Assembly: GCA_049973945.1 (NCBI GenBank)
Contig: JBMFJH010000019.1
Coordinates: 1-33,352 of the forward strand
DNA length: 33,352 nucleotides
Source: Acd1 sp049973945
GTDB taxonomy: Archaea; Thermoproteota; Thermoprotei_A; Sulfolobales; Sulfolobaceae
Direction: 5' to 3'
Part shown: positions 15,271 to 23,493 of the stretch, piece after piece
Layout of the letters: each line of letters begins with the position of its first letter
Position numbering within the stretch: the first letter of the stretch is position 1
Notes under the pieces: generated by a model
Told to the model about the DNA's origin: nothing
Database searches by the model: none
Seen by the model: the letters and a program-made list of their open reading frames with translations, nothing else
Position numbers and translations under genes: made by a program

Positions 15271-18006
15271 GTGAGCCTTACAGCAAAGGAATTCGCGAGG
15301 AGGCTAGTGGAGCTGGGCTACACTGACCTGACCCCTATTCAGAAGATAGCCATACCTTTGGTCCTTCAGGGGAAGAACGTATTGATAATGGCCCCGACGG
15401 GCCACGGGAAGACCGAGGCCGCCGTCCTGCCCGTGGTTTACAGGATCCTTAAGGAGGGGTTGAAGCCGGTTTCGGCGCTCTACATCACACCCTTGAGGGC
15501 GCTGAACAGGGACATAGGGCTCAGGCTCGTCAAGATCGGCGAAGCTTTCGGCGTCAACGTGGCTGTAAGGCACGGCGACACCCCCCAGTCGGAAAGGAGG
15601 AGGATCTCGAGCTCCCCTCCCCACGTGCTCGTCACGACGCCGGAGACTTTGCAGTACTTGATACTTCAGGAGAGCTTCAGGAAGGCCTTCGCCAACCTGA
15701 GGTTCGTCATTGTGGACGAGCTTCAGGAGATGCTGGACGACAAGAGAGGGTTGGAGCTGTCCGTAGTCCTCGAGAGGCTGAAGAGGCTAACAGCTGAGAG
15801 GCCCCAAATGATAGGGCTTTCAGCAACAATAGGGGACGTGGAGGTCGCCAAGAGGTTCCTCGACCCAGAGGGAAACGTGGAGGTCGCTACCATAGACGCC
15901 AGGAAGGACATGGAGCTGAGGGTAGTGACGAACAAAGTGACGAAGGAGCTTATTGACGAGGCCTTCAAGAAGGGCTACAAGCCCCAGCTCTACGGCAGGC
16001 TCCTCGCAATAAAGGACTTGATTCGGAAGTACAGACCAGTCCTAGTCTTCACCAACGTCAGGGACACCACCGAGTTCCTAGCTAGCGAGCTGAAGGGGCT
16101 CAGCGACCTGGAGCTGGAGGTTCACCACGGCTCTCTCTCCAGGGACGTGAGGCTCGAGGTCGAGAAGAGGCTAAAAGAGGGAGAAGTAGACGCCGTCTTC
16201 GCGACTTCGTCCCTGGAGCTCGGGATAGACGTGGGCAAGATCAACGCCGTGATTCAGTACATGTCGCCCAGGCAGGTGGTCAGGCTCATCCAGAGGGTAG
16301 GGAGGAGCGGGCACAGGCTCAACGCCAAGTCACTGGGCTTCGTTGTGCCGGGAGAGAACGTCTTTGACGCCCTCGAGTGCCAGGCCATCATAGACATGGC
16401 GGGAAAAGGTTACCTGGAGAGGCCGACGGTCGAGTTCAACGCTTACGACGTCGTCGCCCACCAGCTCGCGGGGATGGTACTCGAGGGCTACGACGACCTC
16501 AACGAGATCCTCGGCGCGATGAACTCCTCCTACTTCTTCAAGGACTTGACCCTAGAGGAGCTGATCGAGGTCGCCCAGCTCCTGGAGACCGCGAGGATAG
16601 TGAAGCTGGAAGGGACGAAGGTTAAGCCCTACGCGAGGACTAAGTCCTACTACTTCACCACCAGCATGATCCCCGATTCGCTCAGGAGCTTCAAGGTCGT
16701 CGACGTCGAGACGAACTCGACCATAGGGGAGCTGGACGAGGAGTTCGTGACCGCCCTGACGGAAGGCGAGGTCTTCGTCCTGGGAGGGAAGTTGTGGAAA
16801 GTGGTCAGCGTCGAGAACGAGAGGATCTACGTAGAGAGGGCGAAGGCGACCAAGGGCTTACTGCCCTCCTGGTTCGGCGAGTCCATTCCCGTGGAAAAGG
16901 AAGTCGCGATGAGGGTTTACGAGTACCTTCACTCGGCCATCAAGGGCGACTACTCCGGCCTGCCCGAGGATGCGACCGAGGAGCTGAAGGGGCTAATCGA
17001 GGAGCACAAGAAGAGGGGCTACCCGGAGGTCGGCCCAGACAGGATAGTGGTGGAGTTGACCAACGACATGGCGGTGATCCACTCGCCTTTAGGAACGAGG
17101 GGGAACAACGCGTTGGGGGCTGTCCTGAGCTACCTCTTCAAGTCCCTCATGAAGCCCACCTTCAGGTCTAACGCATACTTCATCGCCCTCGCCTCCCCCA
17201 CGGGCATTTCCGAGGAGGAGATGAGGCAGGTCATAAACGAGTTCCTGAGCTCGCCGATGGAAGCCCTTCTAGCCAGGCTGGAGGCCGCGGTCAAGAACAG
17301 CCCCAACTACAAGTGGAAGCTGTTCATAGAGGCCGAGAGGTTCGGCGTGATCGAGAAGGGCTCCGAGTTCAACTACAACTTCAACCTGCTCAAGCCCTAC
17401 GCAGAGACGATTGTGGGCCAGGAGGCTGTGAAGGAGCTAGTAACTAAGGAGTACGACGTCTCCGCCCTCGAGCTGGCCAGGAAGATGCGCTGGATAATAG
17501 TCAAAGTCCCCGGCTTCTCCCCGCTGGCCGAGACGTTCCTGAGCCAGTTGCTCGTCGGCTCGGACTCCAACGACAGCCCTGTCGTAGTGGAGATAATCAA
17601 GAGGAGGCTGGCGAGCAGGGAGGTCAGGCTGGTTTGCTTAACGTGCGGGTGGAGCGACGTGAGGAAGGCGAGCGAGGTGCCCCAGAGGTGCCCCAAGTGC
17701 GGAGGGGCCTTCCTCAGCGTGACCTTCCCCAACGACAGCGAGGCCGTAGAGGTAGTGAGGAAGAGCCTGAAGGGGGAGAAGCTGAAAGGTTCCGAGAACA
17801 GGAAGCTGAGGGAGATCAAGGCCGTCGCTAACTACTACCCCGACTTCGGGAAGTACGTGGCCTTAGCTATTGCGGCTAGAGGCGTGGGAGCTGGCAACCT
17901 TGCCAGAGTCCTCTCCGAGCTCGACAAGGGCGAGGACGCCTTCTTCAGGGCGATCCTAGAGGAGGAAAAGAGGTTCCTCAGGACTAGGAAGTACTGGCAG
18001 GATTAA
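15271..18006 (+). CDS. lhr: Lhr-type superfamily 2 helicase
   Basis: 911 residues. Motif I is APTGHGKTEAA (41-51), Ia TPLRALNRD, motif II VDELQEM (148-154), III SATIG, and VI LIQRVGRSGHR. The helicase core is followed by the winged-helix and Lhr-core regions, and a late zinc knuckle with Cys789, Cys792, Cys807 and Cys810 (CLTC, CPKC). Archaeal Lhr proteins unwind or anneal nucleic acids in repair or RNA metabolism. Motif II reads DELQ where most Lhr proteins have DExH. The start is GTG at 15271; GGAGGT at 15249-15254 is rather distant, and a TATA-like TATTTTAG (15237-15244) would make the mRNA nearly leaderless. Confidence 0.88.
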   Translation: MSLTAKEFARRLVELGYTDLTPIQKIAIPLVLQGKNVLIMAPTGHGKTEAAVLPVVYRILKEGLKPVSALYITPLRALNRDIGLRLVKIGEAFGVNVAVRHGDTPQSERRRISSSPPHVLVTTPETLQYLILQESFRKAFANLRFVIVDELQEMLDDKRGLELSVVLERLKRLTAERPQMIGLSATIGDVEVAKRFLDPEGNVEVATIDARKDMELRVVTNKVTKELIDEAFKKGYKPQLYGRLLAIKDLIRKYRPVLVFTNVRDTTEFLASELKGLSDLELEVHHGSLSRDVRLEVEKRLKEGEVDAVFATSSLELGIDVGKINAVIQYMSPRQVVRLIQRVGRSGHRLNAKSLGFVVPGENVFDALECQAIIDMAGKGYLERPTVEFNAYDVVAHQLAGMVLEGYDDLNEILGAMNSSYFFKDLTLEELIEVAQLLETARIVKLEGTKVKPYARTKSYYFTTSMIPDSLRSFKVVDVETNSTIGELDEEFVTALTEGEVFVLGGKLWKVVSVENERIYVERAKATKGLLPSWFGESIPVEKEVAMRVYEYLHSAIKGDYSGLPEDATEELKGLIEEHKKRGYPEVGPDRIVVELTNDMAVIHSPLGTRGNNALGAVLSYLFKSLMKPTFRSNAYFIALASPTGISEEEMRQVINEFLSSPMEALLARLEAAVKNSPNYKWKLFIEAERFGVIEKGSEFNYNFNLLKPYAETIVGQEAVKELVTKEYDVSALELARKMRWIIVKVPGFSPLAETFLSQLLVGSDSNDSPVVVEIIKRRLASREVRLVCLTCGWSDVRKASEVPQRCPKCGGAFLSVTFPNDSEAVEVVRKSLKGEKLKGSENRKLREIKAVANYYPDFGKYVALAIAARGVGAGNLARVLSELDKGEDAFFRAILEEEKRFLRTRKYWQD

Positions 18007-18045
18007 CCTTATTTTAGGTTCGCACTTATCGTGTTTAGACCCGTC

Positions 18046-18336
18046 ATGGCGGTCATCGAGGTAGGCAGGATAGTGGTTAAGACCAGGGGAAGGGAGGCGG
18101 GCAAGAAGGCTGTCATAGTCGACATAGTCGACCAGAACTTCGTCGTGATAACCGGGCCCAAGAGCGTGACCGGTGTGAAGAGGAGGAAGGTCAACATAAA
18201 CCACATCGAGCCAACGGACAAGAAGATCGACATACCCAAGGGCGCCGACGACAAGACAGTAGAGGACAAGCTGAAGGCTGGTAATCTCATGGACTTCATG
18301 AAGCAGGAGATAAAGGTGACCCTCCCCAAGCAGTAA
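18046..18336 (+). CDS. rpl14e: Large-subunit ribosomal protein L14e
   Basis: 96 residues from the ATG, the family size. A GTG at 18031 would add five residues (MFRPV) that are not part of L14e. It has the KOW-type fold (MAVIEVGRIVVKTRGREAGKKAVIV, given here in part) and VTGVKRRKVNINHIEPT. A TTATTTTAGG element (18008-18017) gives a start of transcription close to the ATG. The downstream cbf5 gene begins about 1 nt after the stop, the usual archaeal L14e-cbf5 neighbourhood. Confidence 0.95.
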   Translation: MAVIEVGRIVVKTRGREAGKKAVIVDIVDQNFVVITGPKSVTGVKRRKVNINHIEPTDKKIDIPKGADDKTVEDKLKAGNLMDFMKQEIKVTLPKQ

Positions 18337-18337
18337 A

Positions 18338-19371
18338 GTGATCCTGATGTACGATTTTATACGGAAGATCGACGATTTTTGCGGTTACAGGAACGAGTGG
18401 AAAATCATCAGGGAGGAGGACACCGACGAGAAGTACGGGAATTACGCCGACAAGAGGCCCACGGAGAGCCTGATTAAGCACGGCGTCATCAACCTCGACA
18501 AACCGCCGGGGCCAACTAGTCACGAGGTGGCGTTCTGGGTAAAGCAAATGCTCGGCCTAAGGAAGGTGGGCCACGGGGGGACCCTAGAGCCCCGGTAAAG
18601 GGGCGGGGAGACCCCAAGGTAACCGGAGTACTGCCGATCGGGCTCGAGGAAGCGACGAAGCTGATGTCCTACGTCACCAAGTCGGGCAAGGAGTACGTCT
18701 GTGTAATACAAGTCCACTGCGACTTCGACGTGGAGACGCTGAAGAAAATCCTGAACCAGTTCGTCGGGACGATATACCAGAAGCCCCCCGTCAGGTCTTC
18801 CGTCAAAAGGAGAGTGAGGAAAAGGACGATCTACAGCATCGACCTCCTGGAGGTCTCCGGGAGGCTCGCTTTGCTTAGGGTCTCCTCCGAGCCTGGGACT
18901 TACATGAGGAAGCTGTGCCACGACGTGGGGATAATATTGGGCTGCGGCTCCCACATGAGGGAGCTCAGGAGGACGAGGTCCGGGCCTTTCACGGAGTCTA
19001 ATAACTTAGTCACGCTACACGAGGTCTCCGAGGCCGTCTACCTCTGGAAGAACTGCAAGGACGACTCCGAGATAAGGAGGGTGATCCTTCCCATGGAGTA
19101 CGCGACTTGCGGTATGCCCAAAGTAGTGGTCTCGGACGGGGCGGTCAACGCAATAACTTACGGGGCGACGCTTAACATTCCGGGCATAGTCGCCTACCAG
19201 AGCTTCTCTACGAACGACAACGTGGCCATACTCACTCTTAAGGGCGAGCTGGTCGCCATAGGCAAACCCCTCATCTCGAGCAACGAGTTGGAGAGGAAGA
19301 CCAAGGGACAGGCCATACAGCCCAAGAGAGTGTTATTAGAGCGGGACGTCTACCCGAAGTCGTGGACGTAA
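18338..19371 (+). CDS. cbf5: tRNA/rRNA pseudouridine synthase Cbf5, interrupted by an intron
   Basis: Catalytic subunit of the archaeal H/ACA guide RNP. The two exons are 18338-18587 and 18611-19371; joined, they encode 336 residues. Without splicing the frame stops at 18596-18598 after 86 residues. Exon 1 ends HGVINLDKPPGPTSHEV...GHGGTL; exon 2 continues P-K-V-T-G-V-L-P. The catalytic Asp84 is formed only across the junction (G + AC). The C-terminal part is a PUA domain (MPKVVVSDGAVNAITYG to KGELVAIGKPL). The start is GTG at 18338; an ATG at 18347 is a possible alternative. The gene lies between rpl14e and a methyltransferase gene whose GTG it overlaps. Confidence 0.93.
18588..18610 (+). other. 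Bulge-helix-bulge intron in cbf5, 23 nt
   Basis: Removing 23 nt restores GGTL-D-PKVTG exactly. The RNA can fold as a BHB: inner stem GCCCC (18589-18593) with GGGGC (18600-18604) closed by the loop GGUAAA; bulge AGA (18586-18588); central 4-bp helix CCCU (18582-18585) with GGGG (18605-18608); bulge AGA (18609-18611); outer G-C pairs between 18577-18580 and 18612-18615 with A81 unpaired or mismatched. Cuts after the second base of each bulge give this intron. A cbf5 intron at this place is known from several crenarchaea, and the tRNA splicing endonuclease removes it. Confidence 0.88.
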
Positions 19372-19919
19372 TAACGGTCTCCGACGTAGTCGACGGCATC
19401 CCGCTCTCGCTCCTCTCCAGCCACGGAGTGTTCTCGAAGAAGCGGTTGGACTTGGGAACGAGGATCCTCTTGGAGAACCTCGATATCGTTGAGGAGGGCG
19501 TAGTCGCTGACGTTGGCTGCGGCTACGGCCCCATAGGGATTTTCGTGGCGTTAAAGAACCCTAAGCTGAGGGTATACATGCTCGACGTCAACGACAGGGC
19601 TTTGGCCTTAGCTAAGGAGAACGTCAGGAGGTACAACCTCGAGGGCAGGGTCACCGTGCTGAAGAGCGACGCCTTGTCTGGTTTACCCCAGGACGTAGTC
19701 CTCGACGCGATCTATTCCAACCCACCGTTGAACCAGGGCCTGGACTTCCTGGTCAAGCTCTCGGATCAGGCCTACGGGAGGCTCAGGCCGGGAGGCCTGA
19801 TCGAGGTCGTGGTCTACAAGGGCGAGAAGAACGTCCTCGACGTCTTCGGCAGGCACTTCCAGGTGGAGGTCAAGAAGAGGAGTAAGGGCTATTCCGTCAT
19901 AAAGGCCGTGAAGCCTTGA
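19362..19919 (+). CDS. Class I SAM-dependent methyltransferase, RsmC-like
   Basis: 185 residues. SAM motif I is ADVGCGYGPIG (49-59), motif II an acidic MLDVND (73-78), and the amino-group-methylating signature SNPPL (119-123), which points to methylation of an exocyclic amine in RNA, as in the RsmC/MTS family. The target cannot be stated. The GTG start lies inside the last codons of cbf5 (10-nt overlap), so this may be an RNA-modification pair. The N-terminus VVDGIPLSLLSSHGVFSKKRLD is typical of the family. Confidence 0.85.
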   Translation: MDVITVSDVVDGIPLSLLSSHGVFSKKRLDLGTRILLENLDIVEEGVVADVGCGYGPIGIFVALKNPKLRVYMLDVNDRALALAKENVRRYNLEGRVTVLKSDALSGLPQDVVLDAIYSNPPLNQGLDFLVKLSDQAYGRLRPGGLIEVVVYKGEKNVLDVFGRHFQVEVKKRSKGYSVIKAVKP

Positions 19920-19954
19920 AAAGAAAATTTAGGCTCGTGACGAGAATTGTAAGT

Positions 19955-20039
19955 GCCGGGGTGCCCGAGCGGTTAAGGGGCTGGCCTTGAGAGCCAGTGG
20001 GGCTCGGCCCCCTCGCGGGTTCGAATCCCGCCCCCGGCG
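19955..20039 (+). tRNA. tRNA-Ser, anticodon UGA
   Basis: Acceptor stem GCCGGGG (19955-19961) pairs with CCCCGGC (20032-20038); discriminator G at 20039. Anticodon stem CTGGC/GCCAG encloses the loop CTTGAGA, with anticodon TGA at 19988-19990. There is a long variable arm (GGGGC-TCG-GCCCC) as expected of class II tRNA, and a T-arm GCGGG-TTCGAAT-CCCGC. CCA is not encoded. There is no intron. An AAATTTAGG element about 25 nt upstream may be its TATA box. Confidence 0.96.
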
Positions 20040-20104
20040 CGCCCTAGAAGTGAGCGAGGAAAGTGAAGGGGAAAAAGATGGCTTGGTTAAGACCAGAGAC
20101 CTAG

Positions 20105-20449
20105 TTAAGACCCGGCCACTTCTCCGAGTTCCTTGAATATCGCGTTGAAGTCCGCCTCCGAGAGCTTAACGAAGACGCCGTAAGTCCCCATCACGCAGAC
20201 TGCATAGACGCCCGCGGCTACGGCCCAACCGTGGAGCGGCGTCCACTTCATCTTCGAGAACGCCGTGAAGCCCTCGGCCTGCATCTCCGCCATTAACGTG
20301 TTGGCGGCACACATCTTGGCGACGAGCTCCGCCATCTCCTTCGGGATCCCGCCCTTGTATCCTAGTAGCTTGCCGTCTTTGGAGAAGTGGCCCGCCGCTA
20401 TCGCTCCTTTTATCTTCGTTAGCCTGTTCAACTTCTCCTCGACCGACAC
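20105..20449 (-). CDS. DUF2173-like roadblock-fold protein
   Basis: 114 residues with the pattern KGAIAAGHFSKDGKLLGYKG, MAELVAKMCAANTLMAEMQAEGF and MKWTPLHGWAVAAGVYAVCVMG, which I recognise as DUF2173, small proteins likely to have a roadblock/LC7-type fold and often seen in sulfur-oxidising microbes. No activity is known. The start is GTG at 20449, and the AT-rich ATAAATT about 26 nt upstream makes the mRNA leaderless. It is convergent with tRNA-Ser; the octamer TTAAGACC occurs twice at its 3' end. Confidence 0.7.
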   Translation of the reverse strand: MSVEEKLNRLTKIKGAIAAGHFSKDGKLLGYKGGIPKEMAELVAKMCAANTLMAEMQAEGFTAFSKMKWTPLHGWAVAAGVYAVCVMGTYGVFVKLSEADFNAIFKELGEVAGS

Positions 20450-20802
20450 TTTGGGTCGCGTATTTAGTGAATTTATTAATATTTAAGCAAACTTTACTAT
20501 ATACGATTAATTGAGTGCAATATCTAATTAGAAAGAATTCAAATCTTTACATCTTCTGATTTTAAACTATTTATAATAACTTGGGAAATTTAAGAAAGTG
20601 TTTAGCGTTAGGTTTTTATTCAAAGTTTTTGCAAATATTTTAATATCTTTTTTATTAAATTAGCAGCTCAGTTCTTGCCCGCCGTCCTTTCCTCCTCTGG
20701 ATATACGCCCTGGCAGGTCTTCCAGTCAGTGTCAACAGGAGAAATACCGCCCAAATTGGCCCCGCTAGCAGTGGAGGCTAACGACTTCTACAACGTCACC
20801 GC
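20450..20802. other. AT-rich intergenic stretch with a possible small ORF
   Basis: 20460-20660 is very AT-rich and shows no gene. From about 20663 the composition turns GC-rich and coding-like on the plus strand (see the 20675-20839 entry). No RNA gene or repeat is evident. Confidence 0.6.
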
Positions 20803-20839
20803 TCAGGAGTTGAGCTCGTCAGCGAACAGCGCGTCGTAA
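20675..20839 (+). CDS. Possible small ORF or gene remnant, unknown
   Basis: A TTG-started frame of 54 codons (MPAVLSSSGYTPWQVFQSVS and onward), open upstream to 20612 without another start codon. The amino-acid mix looks protein-like and the base composition changes abruptly from its AT-rich surroundings. AT-rich TTTTAATATC lies suitably upstream. It overlaps the convergent dehydratase gene by 37 nt. It may be the tail of a decayed gene. I do not recognise it. Confidence 0.3.
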   Translation: MPAVLSSSGYTPWQVFQSVSTGEIPPKLAPLAVEANDFYNVTAQELSSSANSAS

Positions 20840-21108
20840 ACGCCCTGGATCCTTTTAGCCAGGTAGATGTCTTTCTCCGTTACGCCTCCCTCGTCGTGCG
20901 TCGTCAGCTCGACCTTTACTTTGTCGTAATTAATGCAAACGTCCGGGTGATGGTTGAGGGAGTCGGCTATCGGCCTTATCATAGCTAGGAACTCCACCGA
21001 ACTGCTGAAGTCCTTAAACCTGAAGGTCTTGACCAGCGAGTTGCCGTTCAGTTCCCAACCTGGCATGTTTGAGAGTTCAGCCTTGACCTTCTCTGGATCC
21101 AGCTTCAT
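20803..21108 (-). CDS. Pterin-4a-carbinolamine dehydratase
   Basis: 101 residues from the ATG; a TTG at 21159 would add 17 residues but lies upstream of the predicted transcript start (TATA TTTATA at 21144-21151, start near 21121). The PCD signature is clear: SLNHHPDVCINYDKVKVEL then TTHDEGGVTEKD, with the active-site histidine pair and the later His and Asp. It dehydrates 4a-hydroxytetrahydropterins; in archaea the substrate may be another pterin, for example of molybdopterin metabolism. It is a stand-alone gene, divergent from the ABM-fold gene. Confidence 0.9.
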   Translation of the reverse strand: MKLDPEKVKAELSNMPGWELNGNSLVKTFRFKDFSSSVEFLAMIRPIADSLNHHPDVCINYDKVKVELTTHDEGGVTEKDIYLAKRIQGVYDALFADELNS

Positions 21109-21233
21109 GAAGGTAGGACTAGTCCCTAAAGGTAAAATTTTTTCGTTATAAATAGCCAAGTAAGGCCAAGTCGCGTAAAGTCGTGGAGTTCAACGGCGTT
21201 CTTTTATTAACTACAATAACAGCGATAAGGGTT

Positions 21234-21524
21234 GTGATTAACGTAGGTTTTTATTACAGAGTGAAGAAAGGGCACGAGAAGGAATTCGAAGAGACTTTCA
21301 TGAAAGTACTAATGATCCTCAAGGCGAATGTCCCCGGTTTCAAGGACGCGAAATTATACAGGAGCGTGACGGACCCGCAGGAGTACCTAATTTACAGCGA
21401 GTGGGAAAGCCTCGAGGTCTTCAGGAACTTCATCAGCAGTAACGCCTACAGGGAAACGGTGAATTACGGAAGGACAATTCTTGAAGGGAGACCAGTACAC
21501 AAAGTTTTGCAACAAATAGAGTAA
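21234..21524 (+). CDS. ABM-fold (antibiotic biosynthesis monooxygenase-like) protein
   Basis: 96 residues from a GTG, giving M-INVGFYYRVKKGHEKEFEE. The pattern of a ferredoxin-like alpha/beta dimer is seen: the first strand, a long helix EEFEETFMKVLMILK-like, DAKLYRSVTDPQEYLIYSEWES and FRNFISSNAYRETV. The longer frame from 21183 is less likely because TTTTATTAA (21202-21210) places the transcript start at the 21234 GTG. Members are small monooxygenases or heme-degrading enzymes; no substrate can be given. Confidence 0.75.
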   Translation: MINVGFYYRVKKGHEKEFEETFMKVLMILKANVPGFKDAKLYRSVTDPQEYLIYSEWESLEVFRNFISSNAYRETVNYGRTILEGRPVHKVLQQIE

Positions 21525-21868
21525 ATTTATTTTATTTCTTTATTTATAGGCCTTTGTAAGAATGTTGTTTATAAACGTTTCTTTTCGTCCTATATTCGTC
21601 TACTTACGTCAGCTTCTTGAACTTTGTTCAGTTCTTTCGGCAGGATCTTATGACTAATAGCAAATCTTCGTCGCATATTGTGATTGGTTTTCACTTCAAC
21701 GGCTAGGGAGCTGGTATTACATTAATAATCCGTTCATCGCATGAATTAGTTTCAGCCAATATGACCAAAAACACCCAACACGTAAAGGTAAGGAGGGTGG
21801 GGGTGGAACGACTGGCGGGGGGTGGGTGGTGATGTACTGATTTCGAGTCCCAAAAAGTTCGGTTGTTT
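21525..21868. other. Intergenic region with T-rich terminator and a G-rich block
   Basis: Directly after the ABM gene there is TTTATTTTATTTCTTTATTTATAGG, here cited in part, a T-rich run suited to archaeal termination. The middle is AT-rich. From 21790 a G-rich block precedes the 3' end of the MFS gene. A 23-codon ORF overlaps that block. Confidence 0.5.
21761..21832 (+). CDS. Possible 23-residue ORF ending in a G-rich block
   Basis: ATG at 21761 runs to TGA at 21830, encoding MTKNTQHVKVRRVGVERLAG plus GGW. A TATA-like ATTAATAATC lies about 35 nt upstream. Half of it is the G-rich block 21795-21826, so translation may be accidental. I do not recognise it. Confidence 0.2.
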   Translation: MTKNTQHVKVRRVGVERLAGGGW

Positions 21869-23461
21869 TTAAGTTTTGTGGACTTTGAACTCGCGCCTCT
21901 CGTCCTTTTCTACCCTCGTTCCGATTGTGGCCCTCTTACCCTTCCTCATGTAGCTCATTGGAACCATCAGTGCTATTACCACGAAGGACACCAGGGCGGC
22001 TTCCCTGAAGGCCTCCATGAAGGGCTGTGCCACCAGTTGCCCGAACACCTGAGGGGTCAATTGGACGCCAGGGAAAGGATTGTAGCCCAACAGGACAGAG
22101 AAAATTACGGCGGGGGCTGGGATCGCCTGTTCAACGCCGTAAATCTGCTCGGCCCGAAGGAGTGGGGCTGTCAAGAAGGCGAAAAGCATGATGAAGTAAA
22201 CGGCGACGGCTATGGCGGAGGCCGTGTTCTGGAAGGTGCCCCTCATTCCAGAGGCCGCGCCCCTATAATTCGGAGGGGCCGCCGCCATGATGTCGGCCAT
22301 GTTGGGAGCTGAGAACATGCCCATCCCTAGCCCGCTGAAGAAAGTTATGACGAAGAACTGCCAGAGCTGGAAGTCGTAGGGCAAGAAGTAGAGGGCCAGG
22401 GTGGAGAGGGCGGTTACAGTAAGCCCTAAAGTAGTCAGCACTTTAGAGCCGATCCTGTCCGAAAGTCTTCCCGAGAAAGGTGCAGAAACGGCGAAGCCCA
22501 AGCTGTTGGGCAACATGTAGAGTCCCGCCAAGAGGGGCGTCTGGTCGAAGGGCACACCGTGAAGGGGTAGCCACACGGCCTGCAACATCACAATTATGAT
22601 TATTGTCAGTCCCTGCCTCACGGCGGAGACTAGGGAGTTCGCCAGCATCGCGATCGAGAAGTCCCATACCTTGAACAGGGAGAACACGAACAGGGGGCTC
22701 TTGGCCCTTTTCTCGATCGAGGGCAGTAACAGGCCGACTAGAACCCCTGAGACCATGAGCCAAGGCGAATAGTCGCTGAGGCCCGGCATCAAGAAGAGGG
22801 TGAAGCCGAGCAGGACTAGGCTGAGGGAGATCGCCATAATCGCCCCTCCCAGCAGGTCGAGGCTCCCGCTGGCCTTCTCGGCGTAAGCCCCCAACCCCTT
22901 GACGAGGTAGAGGCCCGCCAAGGCACCCGCGGCGGAGAACAGGAAGATGAGCCTCCAGTCCAGATAGGATAGAACCCCGCCGAGGACTAGGCCCATAACC
23001 CCGCCTACGAGTCCAACGCTTTGAGTTACCGAAATGGCGTAACCTAGACGTTCCTTTGGCACGAGGTCGGCCACGATAGCTGCGCCGTTTGCCATCAGGA
23101 GACCCCCGCCGACGCCTTGGGCCAGCCTCAAAGCGATCATCGCAGTGACCGCGGCTTTCCCGAGGGGAGGGAGGGCGGCCATGGCGAGAGAGGACAGCGC
23201 GAAAACGAGGAAACCTAACCTGAAGACCCTTACCCTCCCGTACACGTCTCCCATCCTTCCGAAGACGCTCAGGAAGGAGGCGGTCACTGTCATGTACCCT
23301 ACTATCAGCCAGACTATGTAGGGCAAGGCGTCGGGCGAGTTGGGATCGAAGTTCAGGCCCGAAAGTATTGCCGGTAGCGCGATTATTATCATGTTGTAGT
23401 TAGCGAAGGCGACGAAGGAGGCGGTGCTCACGATCAGCAGGACCTTCGTCGTGGGTGGCAT
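21869..23461 (-). CDS. MFS drug exporter of the 14-helix DHA2 type
   Basis: 530 residues with about 14 hydrophobic helices. Family motifs: GRMGDVYGRVRVFRLG (motif A, loop 2-3), LRLAQGVGGGLLMANGAAIV (helix 4), SVGLVGGVMGLVLGGVLSYL and DWRLIFLF (motif C region and following), and GRLSDRIGSKVLTTLG in the second half. It probably exports toxic compounds by proton antiport. The ATG is leaderless: GATTTAAATC (about 23481-23490) lies 26 nt upstream. Base composition is close to the chromosomal genes. Confidence 0.9.
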   Translation of the reverse strand: MPPTTKVLLIVSTASFVAFANYNMIIIALPAILSGLNFDPNSPDALPYIVWLIVGYMTVTASFLSVFGRMGDVYGRVRVFRLGFLVFALSSLAMAALPPLGKAAVTAMIALRLAQGVGGGLLMANGAAIVADLVPKERLGYAISVTQSVGLVGGVMGLVLGGVLSYLDWRLIFLFSAAGALAGLYLVKGLGAYAEKASGSLDLLGGAIMAISLSLVLLGFTLFLMPGLSDYSPWLMVSGVLVGLLLPSIEKRAKSPLFVFSLFKVWDFSIAMLANSLVSAVRQGLTIIIIVMLQAVWLPLHGVPFDQTPLLAGLYMLPNSLGFAVSAPFSGRLSDRIGSKVLTTLGLTVTALSTLALYFLPYDFQLWQFFVITFFSGLGMGMFSAPNMADIMAAAPPNYRGAASGMRGTFQNTASAIAVAVYFIMLFAFLTAPLLRAEQIYGVEQAIPAPAVIFSVLLGYNPFPGVQLTPQVFGQLVAQPFMEAFREAALVSFVVIALMVPMSYMRKGKRATIGTRVEKDERREFKVHKT

Positions 23462-23493
23462 GGCTTTTGTAAGGTACCTAACGATTTAAATCC

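Noticed and set aside
20086..20112. Octamer TTAAGACC repeated twice after tRNA-Ser, considered as an attachment site
   Set aside because: The repeats are short and do not copy the tRNA 3' end, and no integrase gene is nearby.
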